Notes under the pieces: model-generated
What the model was told of the DNA's origin: nothing
What the model saw: the letters and a program-made list of their open reading frames with translations, nothing else
The model's database searches: none
Assembly (NCBI GenBank): GCA_029550685.1
Contig: JAKPGY010000221.1
Location: 1-34,277 of the forward strand
Direction of reading: 5' to 3'
Source: Bacillota bacterium
GTDB lineage: Bacteria > Bacillota > Syntrophomonadia > Syntrophomonadales > Syntrophomonadaceae
Length of the DNA: 34,277 bases
Translations under genes and position numbers: made by a program
Part shown: positions 7,720 through 17,042 of the stretch, in pieces
Numbering within the stretch: the first letter of the stretch is position 1
Layout of the letters: the number at the start of each line of letters is the position of its first letter

Positions 7720-8733
7720 TTAGCATATACGCGGCACATGCTCTCCTTCCAAAGCGGCCAAAATGCGTTCGGAACCCAGAACAGTTTTTATCAACACCAT
7801 GCCCTGGGGTTGACCGACCACTTCACCAATATCAGCAGCATTTTGGCCAACGGGAACCTTGTGCAGAGCTGCCAATACTTGTTGGCTTACCTGGGGCGCA
7901 CAGGCGATCACCATTTTGCCTTCATTGGCCATATACAAAGGATCCATGCCCAGCATTTCACAAGCCCCACGGACTGCATTTAAAACCGGAATTTTTTCTT
8001 CATCTATATACATACCCAGACCAGCTTGTGCCGCTAATTCATTTAATACCGTGGCCAGACCGCCCCGGGTAGGATCACGCATACAATGGACCTGTTCACC
8101 AAAAGGCTGCAAGGCCTGTCCGATTTCATGCAATGGCGCACAATCACTTACCACCGGGGTGCTGAAACGAAGTCCTTCCCGCTGCGCCAAAATAGTCAAA
8201 CCATGATCTCCTATGGTTCCACTTACAAGAATGCGATCTCCCGGCTTGATGCGCCCGGGTCGATAGTCTATTCCCGGTGGAATTACGCCGATGCCGGTAG
8301 TATTGATAAACACCTGGTCGGCACTGCCTCTTTCTACAACCTTGGTATCGCCAGTGACTAGCTTTACTCCTGCCTGTTGGGCAGTATGAGCCATAGATTT
8401 TACAATTTCCCGTAAGCTGTCCAGGGAAAATCCTTCCTCCAAAATAAAAGCGGTGGACAGGTATAAGGGTTGGGCGCCACAGGCGACCAGGTCATTAACG
8501 GTGCCACTGACGGCTAATTTGCCAATATCTCCACCCGGAAAAAACAGCGGGGAAATTACAAAGCTATCCGTACTCATCACTGCTTTTCCCGGAGGCAGAT
8601 CCAATACTGTTCCGTCATTTAATTCCCAGGGCACCTGATGCTCAGCAAAGGCTCGGACAAAGTATTCTTCAATTAAGCGCTGGCTCAACAGCCCGCCGCT
8701 GCCGTGAGCCATTATGATATGCGATAGTTTCAT
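7720..8733 (-). CDS. hypE: [NiFe]-hydrogenase maturation protein HypE
   Basis: HypE (337 residues) dehydrates a carbamoylated C-terminal cysteine to a thiocyanate and, with HypC-HypD, provides the cyanide ligands of the hydrogenase iron. The family's C-terminal motif is intact: the protein ends PRIC, with the acceptor cysteine last. The PurM/AIR-synthase-like ATP-binding fold is seen in AHGSGG near the start, DSFVISPLFFPGGDIGKLAVSGTVND and MRDPTRGGLATVLNE. Its ATG overlaps the hypD stop (ATGA), so the two are translationally coupled. It is the last gene of the hydrogenase operon. It belongs to the same superfamily as SelD, but the terminal cysteine and neighbours identify HypE. Confidence 0.97.
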   Translation of the reverse strand: MKLSHIIMAHGSGGLLSQRLIEEYFVRAFAEHQVPWELNDGTVLDLPPGKAVMSTDSFVISPLFFPGGDIGKLAVSGTVNDLVACGAQPLYLSTAFILEEGFSLDSLREIVKSMAHTAQQAGVKLVTGDTKVVERGSADQVFINTTGIGVIPPGIDYRPGRIKPGDRILVSGTIGDHGLTILAQREGLRFSTPVVSDCAPLHEIGQALQPFGEQVHCMRDPTRGGLATVLNELAAQAGLGMYIDEEKIPVLNAVRGACEMLGMDPLYMANEGKMVIACAPQVSQQVLAALHKVPVGQNAADIGEVVGQPQGMVLIKTVLGSERILAALEGEHVPRIC

Positions 8734-9803
8734 AATTGTGCTCTCCTTAGTGGTTGATACCTATAAAACGCCGCACAAGCCCCCTCTTGCGAGACCATAC
8801 ACGGTCCCACAGGTTCAGTGGGAGTACATACTTTCCCAAATAAAGGACATTGTTCCGGTTCCAACTTACCGCTTAAAATTGCTCCACATGAACATCCCGG
8901 TATCTCGTCTATATTGCCGGGCTCGATATGGAATCTTTCCCGTGCGTTATAGCTTGCATATTGGGGTTTTAAATCAAGTCCGCTGTCAGGAATAATCCCT
9001 AATCCACGCCAGGCAGCATCTACCGGTGTAAATACCTGTTCCAATACCTGCCGGGCAGCAAGATTGCCTTGGGCACGAACCACCCGCTTGTATTGCAATT
9101 CTGCTTTGGCAGTACCTGTTTTCAGTTGGCGTATCAGCATCCCGATTCCTTCCAGAATATCTTCCGCTTCAAAACCGGTCACCACCATGGGTTTATGATA
9201 ATGAGCGGCTAAGTTTTCATAGGGTTCCATACCGATGACCACTGTAACATGTCCAGGACATATTAAGCCATCCACTTGCAGTTCCGGATCAGCAAAGATA
9301 GCCTGCAAAGCCGGTGGAACCAATTTATGCAGTGAATAAACTGATAGGTTTTTTAGCCCTAGTTGATGGGCTCGCTGCACCGTCACAGCTACAGCTGGAG
9401 CAGTAGTTTCAAAGCCTATACCCAGGAAAATAACCTGCCGGTCCGGTCTTTGGCGGGCGATTTCCAGAGTCTCCAGAGGTGAGTAGACCACTTTCACATC
9501 TGCTCCCCGGCTGCGGGCTTCCTGCAGGCTGCCATGACTACCCGGTACCCTCAGCATATCCCCAAAAGTAACCAGAGTAATGTCCGTCTGTTCGGACAGA
9601 CTGATAATGGCATCCAGATCCCCTTGAGAGGTTACACAGACTGGACATCCTGGGCCAGACAAAAGGCGGATATTGGGAGGCAAAATCCCGCGGATTCCGC
9701 TTTTGGCAATAGCCATGGTATGAGTCCCGCATACTTCCATAATGTTGCACTTTATAGTTTCGGCCTTGATTAGTTCAACCAGTTGCTCCAGAATACTATC
9801 CAT
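8730..9803 (-). CDS. hypD: [NiFe]-hydrogenase maturation protein HypD
   Basis: HypD (357 residues) is the iron-sulfur scaffold on which the Fe(CN)2CO unit is built with HypC. Diagnostic motifs are present: CGTHTMAIAKSGIR, LLSGPGCPVCVT, GIGFETTAPA, and the C-terminal cysteine region with GCSCGAIL and CPLFGKVCTP. Length is normal for the family. It starts inside the end of hypC (an eight-base overlap) and ends overlapping hypE, so hypCDE are translated as a block. It acts in the cytoplasm and should serve the hydrogenase encoded upstream in the same operon. Confidence 0.97.
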   Translation of the reverse strand: MDSILEQLVELIKAETIKCNIMEVCGTHTMAIAKSGIRGILPPNIRLLSGPGCPVCVTSQGDLDAIISLSEQTDITLVTFGDMLRVPGSHGSLQEARSRGADVKVVYSPLETLEIARQRPDRQVIFLGIGFETTAPAVAVTVQRAHQLGLKNLSVYSLHKLVPPALQAIFADPELQVDGLICPGHVTVVIGMEPYENLAAHYHKPMVVTGFEAEDILEGIGMLIRQLKTGTAKAELQYKRVVRAQGNLAARQVLEQVFTPVDAAWRGLGIIPDSGLDLKPQYASYNARERFHIEPGNIDEIPGCSCGAILSGKLEPEQCPLFGKVCTPTEPVGPCMVSQEGACAAFYRYQPLRRAQL

Positions 9804-10026
9804 CGCTTCTTAACTCCTTAAGTTCCTCCAGCAATTGTCTGGTTTCCCTGGCTATTTGTCCATCGATAAGTTCCATGGCAAAACCAGCATGAATCAATAC
9901 GTAATCTCCTACCTTGACATCGGGCAGCAAGGCCACACTGATGGGTACCTGGTTACCGTCAACATCAGCTATCGCTCCCCAATCAGACTGTATTTCCACT
10001 ATCTGTGCAGGCACACCTAAGCACAT
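9796..10026 (-). CDS. hypC: [NiFe]-hydrogenase maturation chaperone HypC
   Basis: This 76-residue protein begins MCLGVPAQIVEI, the HypC/HupF signature, in which the cysteine after the processed methionine contacts the iron of the precursor. The small OB-like barrel motifs DVKVGDYVLIHAGFAMELID follow. HypC carries the Fe(CN)2CO moiety from HypD and escorts it to the hydrogenase large subunit. It overlaps the hypF stop at its start and the hypD start at its end. Only one HypC/HybG-type protein is present, matching the single hydrogenase in the window. Confidence 0.97.
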   Translation of the reverse strand: MCLGVPAQIVEIQSDWGAIADVDGNQVPISVALLPDVKVGDYVLIHAGFAMELIDGQIARETRQLLEELKELRSDG

Positions 10027-12296
10027 TTTCCTGTCACCTCGCTTGCTATCGCGGCCTGGCCAAGGGATATCCCGCCATCACCCGCAGGAACCTGTTGATG
10101 GTAAAATACTTCAAACCCCTGGTTCTGCAAGGCAGATATAATTCCACTTAGCAACAGCCGGTTATGAAAAACTCCTCCGCTTAGAACCACCTGATTTAGC
10201 CCGGTATCTCCCCGCACCTTTATTAAGGCTTCCGTAAATAAGGCCACCAGAGTCTGATGAAACTTCCCGGAAATTATGGGCAAGGGAACATTATCGGTAT
10301 ACCTATCCCGCATCAGTTTCGTCCACATGGGGCCGGTATCCATGTTATATACCCCATTGTTACAGCTGATGCTATAGGGATAGACCTCACTAACCCCTGG
10401 CTTACCCAAAGCCTCCAGCTGCATGGCTGCCTGAGCTTCATAGCTGTTCCATGAACAAATCCCCAATGCCGCGCTTACTGCATCGAATAAGCGGCCGCAG
10501 GACGAAGTAAACAACCAATTGCGGCTGTGGTTAATTTGCTGAATGATAATTTCCTGTTCATCCTGGGGCAGACCGGTCAAATATTTCTGGGCTAATTGCC
10601 AGCCTTTTTCTCCCATAACGGAATACAAGTAGATCAGAGCCATACGCACCGGTTTACGGCTATTCTGGTCACCACCGGGAAAGGGTATATAATTTAAATG
10701 TGCCAAACGCTGAAACTGGTGATAATCACCGCGCAGTATTTCTCCACCCCAGATAGCCTTATCCGTACCCCAACCAGCCCCATCACAAATCAACCCCAAA
10801 ACCTCCTGGCGCAGCTCGTTTTCTGCCATGGCTGCGGCCAGGTGGGCATGATGATGCTGGATTTCTACCTGCTTATATTGGGTCTGCTGTCTTGCCCACC
10901 GGCTTACCTGATAGTCGGGGTGCATGTCCAATGCTATGGTTACTGGCTCCACATCCAGCATGCGTTTAAACCTTTCCAAACCTACCTGAAATCGCTGGTA
11001 GTTACCGAAATGGGTCATATCTCCCCAAGGCTGACTTAAATAGGCTTCTCCTCGCCGGGTAAGACAAAAAGTATTTTTCAAATCCCCTCCCACAGCCAGT
11101 ACCGGGTCCGTGTTGACAGGTATGGGTATGCCCCGGGGTACAAAACCTCGAGCACGGCGAATATGATGAGGACTTCCCTGGGGAAAGACCGACATAACCG
11201 AATCATCACAGGGATTCACGATTTCCCTGTTATGTACCCAAAAGTAGTCAGCGATATCCTTTAATTCTTCCAAAGCTACTTGATTATCAGTGATGAGAGG
11301 TTCATCACTAATATTGGCACTGGTCATAACCAATACCTTAATCTGGTCATTAAATAGCAGCGTATGCAGGGGCGTATAGGGAAGCATTATTCCCAAAGTG
11401 TTCAGACCTGGATGAATCACGGAGCTGGCCAGTTGCTCATTATATTTGCTGTGCAGCACTACAATGGGAGCTGCCGGTGATTGCAGCCAGGCTTCCTCAT
11501 ATTCATCTACGAAGCAATATTCATGAGCAGTAGCCAAGTCCTTTACCATAACCGCAAAAGGCTTGGTATCCCTTCTCTTGCGACGTCTTAACTCAGCAAC
11601 GGCCTGAGCATTGGTAGCATCAACCGCCAAATGGAAGGCCCCCAGACCTTTAATGGCTATGATTTTACCTTCCATAAGCAATTGATGAATATCATAATTC
11701 ACTTTTTGCCCTCGGCAGTCCAGCAGCTGCACTTGGGGTCCGCAATCCGGACAGGCATTAGGCTGAGCATGGAAGCGCCTATTTCTAGGATCATCATATT
11801 CAGCCTGACAGGATGGGCACATGGGAAAGGAAGCCATAGAAGTGAGATGCCTATCATAGGGTACATCACGTATTATTGTATAACGGGGGCCACAGTTGGT
11901 GCAGTTTATAAAGGGATATTTATACCGGCGGTCTTCTTCATCGAATAATTCACGGCGACAGTCATCGCAGATAGCCACATCTGGAGATATCATCACCAAC
12001 TGTTCCTGCTCCCGGGCACTTTGACGAATTACGAATTCACTATAACCAACCTCAGGTATGGTTTCCGTACTAATCTCACGAATTACCGCTAAAGGAGGCG
12101 GCTGCTGCTTTATCTTATGGATAAAAGACTCAATGGACTCAGGTCGGCCTTCGGCCTCAATGACCACACCCTTGGAGGAATTCTGTACCCAGCCAGTAAT
12201 ATGTTCCTGAGCGGCGAGACGATATATATAAGGGCGAAACCCAACCCCCTGTACAATTCCATTAACTCGAATCCGAGCGGCCTGCCGCTTGTGCAT
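10017..12296 (-). CDS. hypF: Carbamoyltransferase HypF
   Basis: HypF (759 residues) makes a carbamoyl-adenylate from carbamoyl phosphate and passes the group to HypE for cyanide synthesis. The expected domain order is visible: an N-terminal acylphosphatase domain (VNGIVQGVGFRPYIYRLA); paired zinc fingers (CDDC, CTNC, CPSC, CPDC motifs, roughly residues 105-190); a YrdC-like domain (IAIKGLGAFHLAVDATN to TSANISDEP); then the Kae1/TobZ-like carbamoyltransferase domain with QHHHAHLAAAMAEN and DGAGWGTD. Length is full. It follows hypB after 36 bases and overlaps hypC. All catalytic motifs I can check are present. Confidence 0.97.
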   Translation of the reverse strand: MHKRQAARIRVNGIVQGVGFRPYIYRLAAQEHITGWVQNSSKGVVIEAEGRPESIESFIHKIKQQPPPLAVIREISTETIPEVGYSEFVIRQSAREQEQLVMISPDVAICDDCRRELFDEEDRRYKYPFINCTNCGPRYTIIRDVPYDRHLTSMASFPMCPSCQAEYDDPRNRRFHAQPNACPDCGPQVQLLDCRGQKVNYDIHQLLMEGKIIAIKGLGAFHLAVDATNAQAVAELRRRKRRDTKPFAVMVKDLATAHEYCFVDEYEEAWLQSPAAPIVVLHSKYNEQLASSVIHPGLNTLGIMLPYTPLHTLLFNDQIKVLVMTSANISDEPLITDNQVALEELKDIADYFWVHNREIVNPCDDSVMSVFPQGSPHHIRRARGFVPRGIPIPVNTDPVLAVGGDLKNTFCLTRRGEAYLSQPWGDMTHFGNYQRFQVGLERFKRMLDVEPVTIALDMHPDYQVSRWARQQTQYKQVEIQHHHAHLAAAMAENELRQEVLGLICDGAGWGTDKAIWGGEILRGDYHQFQRLAHLNYIPFPGGDQNSRKPVRMALIYLYSVMGEKGWQLAQKYLTGLPQDEQEIIIQQINHSRNWLFTSSCGRLFDAVSAALGICSWNSYEAQAAMQLEALGKPGVSEVYPYSISCNNGVYNMDTGPMWTKLMRDRYTDNVPLPIISGKFHQTLVALFTEALIKVRGDTGLNQVVLSGGVFHNRLLLSGIISALQNQGFEVFYHQQVPAGDGGISLGQAAIASEVTGKCA

Positions 12297-12332
12297 TTTT
12301 TTCCCTGCCTTCTAGCTGATGTGAAAGGATAG

Positions 12333-13007
12333 TTATTCTAAATTTCGGTTAGTTGTTTTCTTAGCTTGAATTTGCTCCAATAGCCAAGCAATCCACTCTT
12401 CCAGGCCGTCCCCGTTTCTAGCGGAAACTAAAAAGATTTTAGTTTTGGGATTGATAAGGCCTATATCCTTTTGAACTTTGGTCACATCGAAATCGGTAAA
12501 GGGAAGTAAATCGATTTTATTTACCAGTACCGCATCAGCCCGTTGAAAAACCAAAGGGTATTTGGTTATCTTGTCATTACCTTCCGGAACACTGATAACC
12601 ACTACCCGCAAATCTTCGCCCAAATCAAATTCAGCTGGGCATACTAGATTACCTACATTTTCAATAAATAATAAATCTGGCTTTTCTGATAACAATTCCT
12701 GGTAAGCGTGGTTTACCATACCCGCATCCAGGTGACAGGTCCCCTCAGTATTTATTTGCACTACCTTAACGCCCTGCTGCTCAATGCGCTGGGCATCCTG
12801 ATCAGTGTAAAGATCGCCTTCAATGACTACCATTTTAATCTTGTCAGCTAATCTTAAAATGGTTTTTTCCAGGATGGTAGTCTTACCAGAGCCCGGTGAG
12901 CTCATAAGATTAATGACCAGTATGCCTTGGCTGCTGAATGTTGTCCGGTTGTTATGGGCAATGAGTTCATTGGCACCGAGAAGGCGGGTTTCCAGCTTGA
13001 CCCTCAT
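12333..13007 (-). CDS. hypB: Nickel-insertion GTPase HypB
   Basis: HypB (224 residues) is a SIMIBI-class GTPase that, with HypA, delivers nickel to the hydrogenase large subunit. The P-loop SSPGSGKTTILEKT, the switch region EGDLYTDQDAQRIEQQG, the CHLDA motif and the NKIDLLP guanine-specificity motif are present. There is no N-terminal His-rich stretch and no CxxCGC site, so this form does not store nickel by itself. That agrees with a dedicated nickel import and His-rich protein system downstream in the window. It starts three bases after the hypA stop. Confidence 0.96.
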   Translation of the reverse strand: MRVKLETRLLGANELIAHNNRTTFSSQGILVINLMSSPGSGKTTILEKTILRLADKIKMVVIEGDLYTDQDAQRIEQQGVKVVQINTEGTCHLDAGMVNHAYQELLSEKPDLLFIENVGNLVCPAEFDLGEDLRVVVISVPEGNDKITKYPLVFQRADAVLVNKIDLLPFTDFDVTKVQKDIGLINPKTKIFLVSARNGDGLEEWIAWLLEQIQAKKTTNRNLE

Positions 13008-13010
13008 GAA

Positions 13011-13355
13011 CTATTCTCCCTCGTAGTAGTCGATATACAATTCCTTGCCGCCCTCGATCTTAACATCAGAACTGCCACAGCTGGGGCAAATAAACTGAAA
13101 AAAATCATCCAGCTTATATTCCTGCTGGCAACTCTGGCACTGACATAGGGCTGGTCGTTCTTCAATAACTAAACTGGCATTTGCGAAAATGGTTCCTGTC
13201 TTGAGCGCATCAAAAGCAAAAACAAGACTATCAGGAAGAGCCATGGTTAGCTGACCGATTACCAGCTTGACTTTGTTTATCCGCTCAATATGGTGCTGTG
13301 CAGCATCTAGCTCCACAGTTTGCAAAACACTCTGCATCAAAGTCAGTTCATGCAT
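13011..13355 (-). CDS. hypA: Nickel metallochaperone HypA
   Basis: HypA (114 residues) begins MHELTLMQSVLQTVE; His2 and the N-terminal amine form the known nickel site. Two CxxC pairs (CQSC and CPSC) form the structural zinc site in the C-terminal half. Length is typical. It works with HypB in nickel insertion. The gene lies 57 bases after the protease gene and directly upstream of hypB. The product ends in an acidic ELYIDYYEGE tail, normal for the family. Confidence 0.96.
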   Translation of the reverse strand: MHELTLMQSVLQTVELDAAQHHIERINKVKLVIGQLTMALPDSLVFAFDALKTGTIFANASLVIEERPALCQCQSCQQEYKLDDFFQFICPSCGSSDVKIEGGKELYIDYYEGE

Positions 13356-13412
13356 GAACTCTTCCTGAACTCCTTAGTATGAAATTACGTTACTTTCAAT
13401 TTCCCCAGCTGA

Positions 13413-13874
13413 TTAAGCTAGCCCGTTCTTTATATCCTCCAGAATCAACTCCGCCACTCGTGGTACAGCCGCAGCTACCGGTGGACTTAGCTCCAAGCAT
13501 AACTTTACCGAATCAGGTTCAATACCGTAAACCAGTATATCAGGGTTATACCCCAGTAAATTAGCCATCTGTACTGCTTCAATAAAATGAAGCTCGTGCA
13601 GCGACATTATCTGGTCTTGTGGTTTTAGGCCCAATTCATTCAAGGGAGCTCGATAGATCGCTCCCGGTTTACCACCGGCATGCATGGCATCCACAACAAT
13701 AAATGATGCATCAGCGGAAAAATACTCCAGCAGATCATAGCTGTGGGTGCCGCCATCTATCAGTTCGACATGTTCCGGGACGCCCCGCTCGCTCAGATAG
13801 TTTATTACATGCACCCCTACACCATCATCCTGCATCAGTAAATTCCCAATTCCTATTACCATAATTGGTTTCAA
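13413..13874 (-). CDS. Hydrogenase maturation endopeptidase (HyaD/HupD family)
   Basis: This 153-residue protein belongs to peptidase family M52, which removes the C-terminal tail of the hydrogenase large subunit after nickel insertion. The N-terminal MVIGIGNLLMQDDGVGVHV motif with the nickel-sensing acidic residue, the DGGTHSYDLLEYF segment and the MSLHELHF histidine are all present. Its substrate is almost certainly the large subunit encoded two genes upstream, whose tail after His465 is 15 residues. It follows the cytochrome b gene after 18 bases. Confidence 0.95.
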   Translation of the reverse strand: MKPIMVIGIGNLLMQDDGVGVHVINYLSERGVPEHVELIDGGTHSYDLLEYFSADASFIVVDAMHAGGKPGAIYRAPLNELGLKPQDQIMSLHELHFIEAVQMANLLGYNPDILVYGIEPDSVKLCLELSPPVAAAVPRVAELILEDIKNGLA

Positions 13875-13892
13875 TACTAACCCCCCTGGGGA

Positions 13893-14525
13893 TCAAGCAC
13901 TTTCGTCCTCACTATGTTCGCCATGAAAACCGCGGGGTATTTTGCCGGTAAACATTGATTTCAATACCGGGACACCTTCAGATATATCCAGATAAACATG
14001 GGCTAAAACAGTTAGCACAAATAGCCAAGTTACGATCAGGTGCACCATGCGGATGGCAATATCTCCCCCCAGATAGTCACCCAGGGTCGCCCAGAATGCT
14101 ACTTGGGGTTTGTAAAGAATGAAGCCCGTAATTATCTGAATCAGAGCCATAACCAGCCACCCGGTGTACATAGCCTTCTGTCCAGGATTATACTTGCCAT
14201 AATACGGATGACTGTCAGACATAAATAAGTAATATTTCATCATACTGGGCAGATTAGGAATATCAGTTTTGGGGTTAAAGACGATATTTTTGGCATCCTT
14301 GGCAGCAATCGCATAATATACTCTCAAAATGACACCGAAACAGAGTACATATGCCATTGCAAAATGGACCATTCGTGCTCCGTCCATATTACCGAACAGG
14401 CGAAAAGACTGAGGCGCATGAATATAGAAGCCGGTGAATATCAACAGCATAATGGCTACCATATTGACCCAGTGAAAGATCCGAATCCAAGGAGAATGCC
14501 TATCTTCCATTTGAACTACTTTCAC
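13893..14525 (-). CDS. Hydrogenase cytochrome b subunit (HyaC/HupC family)
   Basis: This protein of about 210 residues is a membrane cytochrome b that links periplasmic-side [NiFe] hydrogenases to the quinone pool. Four hydrophobic segments are visible, with candidate haem histidines in RIFHWVNM, MVHFAMAY, RMVHLIVTW and LAHVYLDI. The start is probably the GTG at 14525, six bases after AAAGGGGGT; a TTG at 14546 has no ribosome site and would leave an unusual Gly-rich extension. In a syntrophic fatty-acid oxidiser, an attractive role is reverse electron transfer from menaquinol to protons; the sequence itself cannot give direction. It sits 14 bases after the large-subunit gene. Confidence 0.92.
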   Translation of the reverse strand: MKVVQMEDRHSPWIRIFHWVNMVAIMLLIFTGFYIHAPQSFRLFGNMDGARMVHFAMAYVLCFGVILRVYYAIAAKDAKNIVFNPKTDIPNLPSMMKYYLFMSDSHPYYGKYNPGQKAMYTGWLVMALIQIITGFILYKPQVAFWATLGDYLGGDIAIRMVHLIVTWLFVLTVLAHVYLDISEGVPVLKSMFTGKIPRGFHGEHSEDESA

Positions 14526-14538
14526 CCCTGCACCCCCT

Positions 14539-15981
14539 TTAACCAACCTGGCATTGACTGATGGTCTGCTTATCAGGAGTCATAATGTGTATAGCACAAG
14601 CCAGACAGGGATCAAAGGAACGGATAACCCGTACGATTTCGATGGGGTTATTAGGATCAGCCACAGGCGTTCCTATCAGTGCTTGCTCCATGGGACCCAT
14701 CTGATCATTGTCATCCCGGGGGGACAGATTCCAAGTAGTGGGTACAATAGCATTATAAATCGCAGTCCGCTGGTGTTCGATGCGATTCCAATGACCCAAC
14801 GCACCGCGTGGTCCCTCGCATAAACCAACCCCCAGAGCAGAATCAGGTATCTTATGAGGAGTGCATACCGGTTGTCCAGCTTCCAGTTGAGTGACCCAGG
14901 TGCCCATTTCCTTGGCAATCATAGAGCATTCCAGAGCCCGGGCCAAGTGGCGTCCCAGTACCGAGAATGCTTTCTCGCCTAATTGCGTGATGGTCTCTTC
15001 ACCCATTACATACATGCGGGCTAGAGGACCTACTTCCATGGGGGCACCATTATAACGTGGTGCCTTAACAAACGAGTAAGCACCTTTCTTGGAAGTGTTA
15101 GGTTTGACTACTGCTTCGCTGGGTTTCTTCCCACCGGTGTCATCGTCATACCAGCAGTACTTAACCGCCTCATCAATTACATCGATGTTCAAATCAGATA
15201 TCTGACCGTTAACATAGACTTTGGAGGGGAATAGCTTTTTCTTGCTGACATGATCCATGCCCTCTTCCAGCGGGAAACCTCCGTAAACCAGGAAATTCAT
15301 ACAGCCCCGGCCAATATCCCAGTAATCAGGATATGTTTCAGCCACGAACTTAACGGTGGGAATGTATTCATTATCAATAAATGCCTGCAGTTCTTGCAAT
15401 CTAAAGAGGAACTCGGCAACCTTTTGGCTGTCAGGAACCTCAGAAACACCTCCAGGTACTATGGCTTGCTGGTGAGGCATTTTCCCTCCCCACAAAGCCA
15501 GCATTTCCTGGGCTTTGCGCCGCATTTGCAAAGCTTTTAAGTAAGTAGCCACAACCTGCTGGTTAACATCGGCTGGGAAACGGTAGTCCCCCTCATATCG
15601 GGGAGTAAAAGGCGGTATATCCGGGCCCTTAACATAATCCAGGGCAGCTAAATGGAAAAAGTGCAGTATATGGGACTGGATGTAATTGGATCCAAAAATC
15701 AGGTTGCGAATAATGCGCCCATTGGGAGGTGGCTCAATTCCAAAGGCGTTGTCCAAAGCCAGTGAACCTGCAGTAGCGTGTGAAATTGGGCAAACTCCGC
15801 AGATGCGCTGCATTAACTGGGCGGCATCCCGCGGATCCCTTCCCTGCATTATTATTTCTAAGCCTCGGAACATCATACCCATGGATTTGGCATTAACTAC
15901 CTTACCGCCATCAACCTCCACTTCTACGGCCAGATGCCCTTCAATTCTGGTTACAGGATCTATCATTATGGTCTGGGCCAT
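14539..15981 (-). CDS. [NiFe] hydrogenase large subunit, group 1 type
   Basis: This 480-residue catalytic subunit carries the Ni-Fe site. The N-terminal L1 motif RICGVCPISHATA provides Cys61 and Cys64, and the C-terminal L2 motif DPCLACAIH provides Cys459 and Cys462. Both nickel-binding pairs are normal cysteines, with no UGA, so this is not a [NiFeSe] enzyme. The 15 residues after His465 should be removed by the protease encoded downstream. It is shorter than many group 1 large subunits. The ATG overlaps the small-subunit stop (TAATG), giving coupled synthesis. It is presumably co-exported with the Tat-bearing small subunit and anchored to cytochrome b. Confidence 0.97.
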   Translation of the reverse strand: MAQTIMIDPVTRIEGHLAVEVEVDGGKVVNAKSMGMMFRGLEIIMQGRDPRDAAQLMQRICGVCPISHATAGSLALDNAFGIEPPPNGRIIRNLIFGSNYIQSHILHFFHLAALDYVKGPDIPPFTPRYEGDYRFPADVNQQVVATYLKALQMRRKAQEMLALWGGKMPHQQAIVPGGVSEVPDSQKVAEFLFRLQELQAFIDNEYIPTVKFVAETYPDYWDIGRGCMNFLVYGGFPLEEGMDHVSKKKLFPSKVYVNGQISDLNIDVIDEAVKYCWYDDDTGGKKPSEAVVKPNTSKKGAYSFVKAPRYNGAPMEVGPLARMYVMGEETITQLGEKAFSVLGRHLARALECSMIAKEMGTWVTQLEAGQPVCTPHKIPDSALGVGLCEGPRGALGHWNRIEHQRTAIYNAIVPTTWNLSPRDDNDQMGPMEQALIGTPVADPNNPIEIVRVIRSFDPCLACAIHIMTPDKQTISQCQVG

Positions 15982-17042
15982 TATTCGTCACCTTCTTTCA
16001 CATCTTGATTCTTTTTCGGCCCAATACGGCCTGTGTAGATATTTCCAGCTAAATGTCCTCCGATTCCTAATACGGCTAATCCAGCCAATACTCCGCCGAT
16101 TTGGTCCACCGTAGCAGTGATACCAGGAGCCACCGGCAGTTCCGGTAACCGTTCATAGATTGGCCAAGCCGGGAACTGAGGTTCGGTACAGGCAATACAA
16201 ACTCCTCCTGCTTTTACACACCAGTTGGTACCGCCGTTCCAAAGACGGGTAGTGGAATCACAATGCGCAAAGGGACCCTTACAGCCCAATTCCAACATAC
16301 ATCCCGGTTCACCAAAGTTCTTGGCGAAGATGGCATTATCAAAGTACTGGCGGCGCTGGCAGTTATCATGAATAACCTTGCTGAAAAACATGGTGGGACG
16401 TCCGAATTTATCTAATTCGGGTAATTCATTGTAGAGTATCACATGGGCTATGGTGCCTACCATCCAATCCGGATGAGGCGGACAACCCGGTACGTTCACG
16501 ATGGGTACATTTTTAACGATATCCTTGACAGGTTTACATTCTGTAGGATTAGGCGGTGTGGCCGGGAAGCCTCCAAAAGCGGAACAAGTACCAAAGTTCA
16601 GTATACCTGCTGCTTGGCTGCCCAGTTCTTTTACTGCTTGGACAAAGGTCAGGTGATGCCCGTTACGCTCACCGATAATGCAATAGGCTCCATCATCGGC
16701 AACCGGTACAGCACCCTCTACTACCAGGTAAAACTTCTTGCGGTTTTCGGCGGCAACCTTGTACATTTCCTCAATGACAAGACTGCCTGCTCCTGCAGCT
16801 AAATTGGGATGATAGCGCAGACTAATAACTTCCGTAATAACTTTTTCGATATCAGGATGAACAGTGTTTAAAATGGAAATTGAACAACCAGTACAACTGC
16901 CGCCCTGTATCCAGATAACTGGAGGCCCTCCAGCTGCAGCAGCTTCCTTGATAAAAGGTGCCAAATACGAAGACAGCGATATAGCTGCGGCCGAGCCAGC
17001 ACAGAGACGTACAAAATCACGCCGAGACAGCTTAGTTGGCAT
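15981..17042 (-). CDS. [NiFe] hydrogenase small subunit with Tat signal
   Basis: This 353-residue iron-sulfur subunit starts with a twin-arginine signal (LSRRDFVRLCAG, cleavage likely after the AAAA stretch near residue 37). It ends with a hydrophobic anchor (about residues 315-340) and a charged tail. Proximal cluster ligands start at GGSCTGC (Cys50, Cys53); the extra cysteines of oxygen-tolerant [4Fe-3S] enzymes are absent. The distal cluster uses HDNC, GCMLELGC. The medial cluster uses Cys261, Cys282 and Cys285, plus a cysteine in NWCV (Cys275) where [3Fe-4S] enzymes have proline, so it may be [4Fe-4S]. It is the first gene of the hydrogenase operon, behind leader element B. The ATG follows GAGGAAAA. 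Confidence 0.97.
   Translation of the reverse strand: MPTKLSRRDFVRLCAGSAAAISLSSYLAPFIKEAAAAGGPPVIWIQGGSCTGCSISILNTVHPDIEKVITEVISLRYHPNLAAGAGSLVIEEMYKVAAENRKKFYLVVEGAVPVADDGAYCIIGERNGHHLTFVQAVKELGSQAAGILNFGTCSAFGGFPATPPNPTECKPVKDIVKNVPIVNVPGCPPHPDWMVGTIAHVILYNELPELDKFGRPTMFFSKVIHDNCQRRQYFDNAIFAKNFGEPGCMLELGCKGPFAHCDSTTRLWNGGTNWCVKAGGVCIACTEPQFPAWPIYERLPELPVAPGITATVDQIGGVLAGLAVLGIGGHLAGNIYTGRIGPKKNQDVKEGDE

Noticed and set aside
14539-17042. Oxygen-tolerant or [NiFeSe] hydrogenase
   Set aside because: The proximal site is CTGC without the extra cysteines of [4Fe-3S] clusters, and the catalytic motif is DPCLAC with no UGA.
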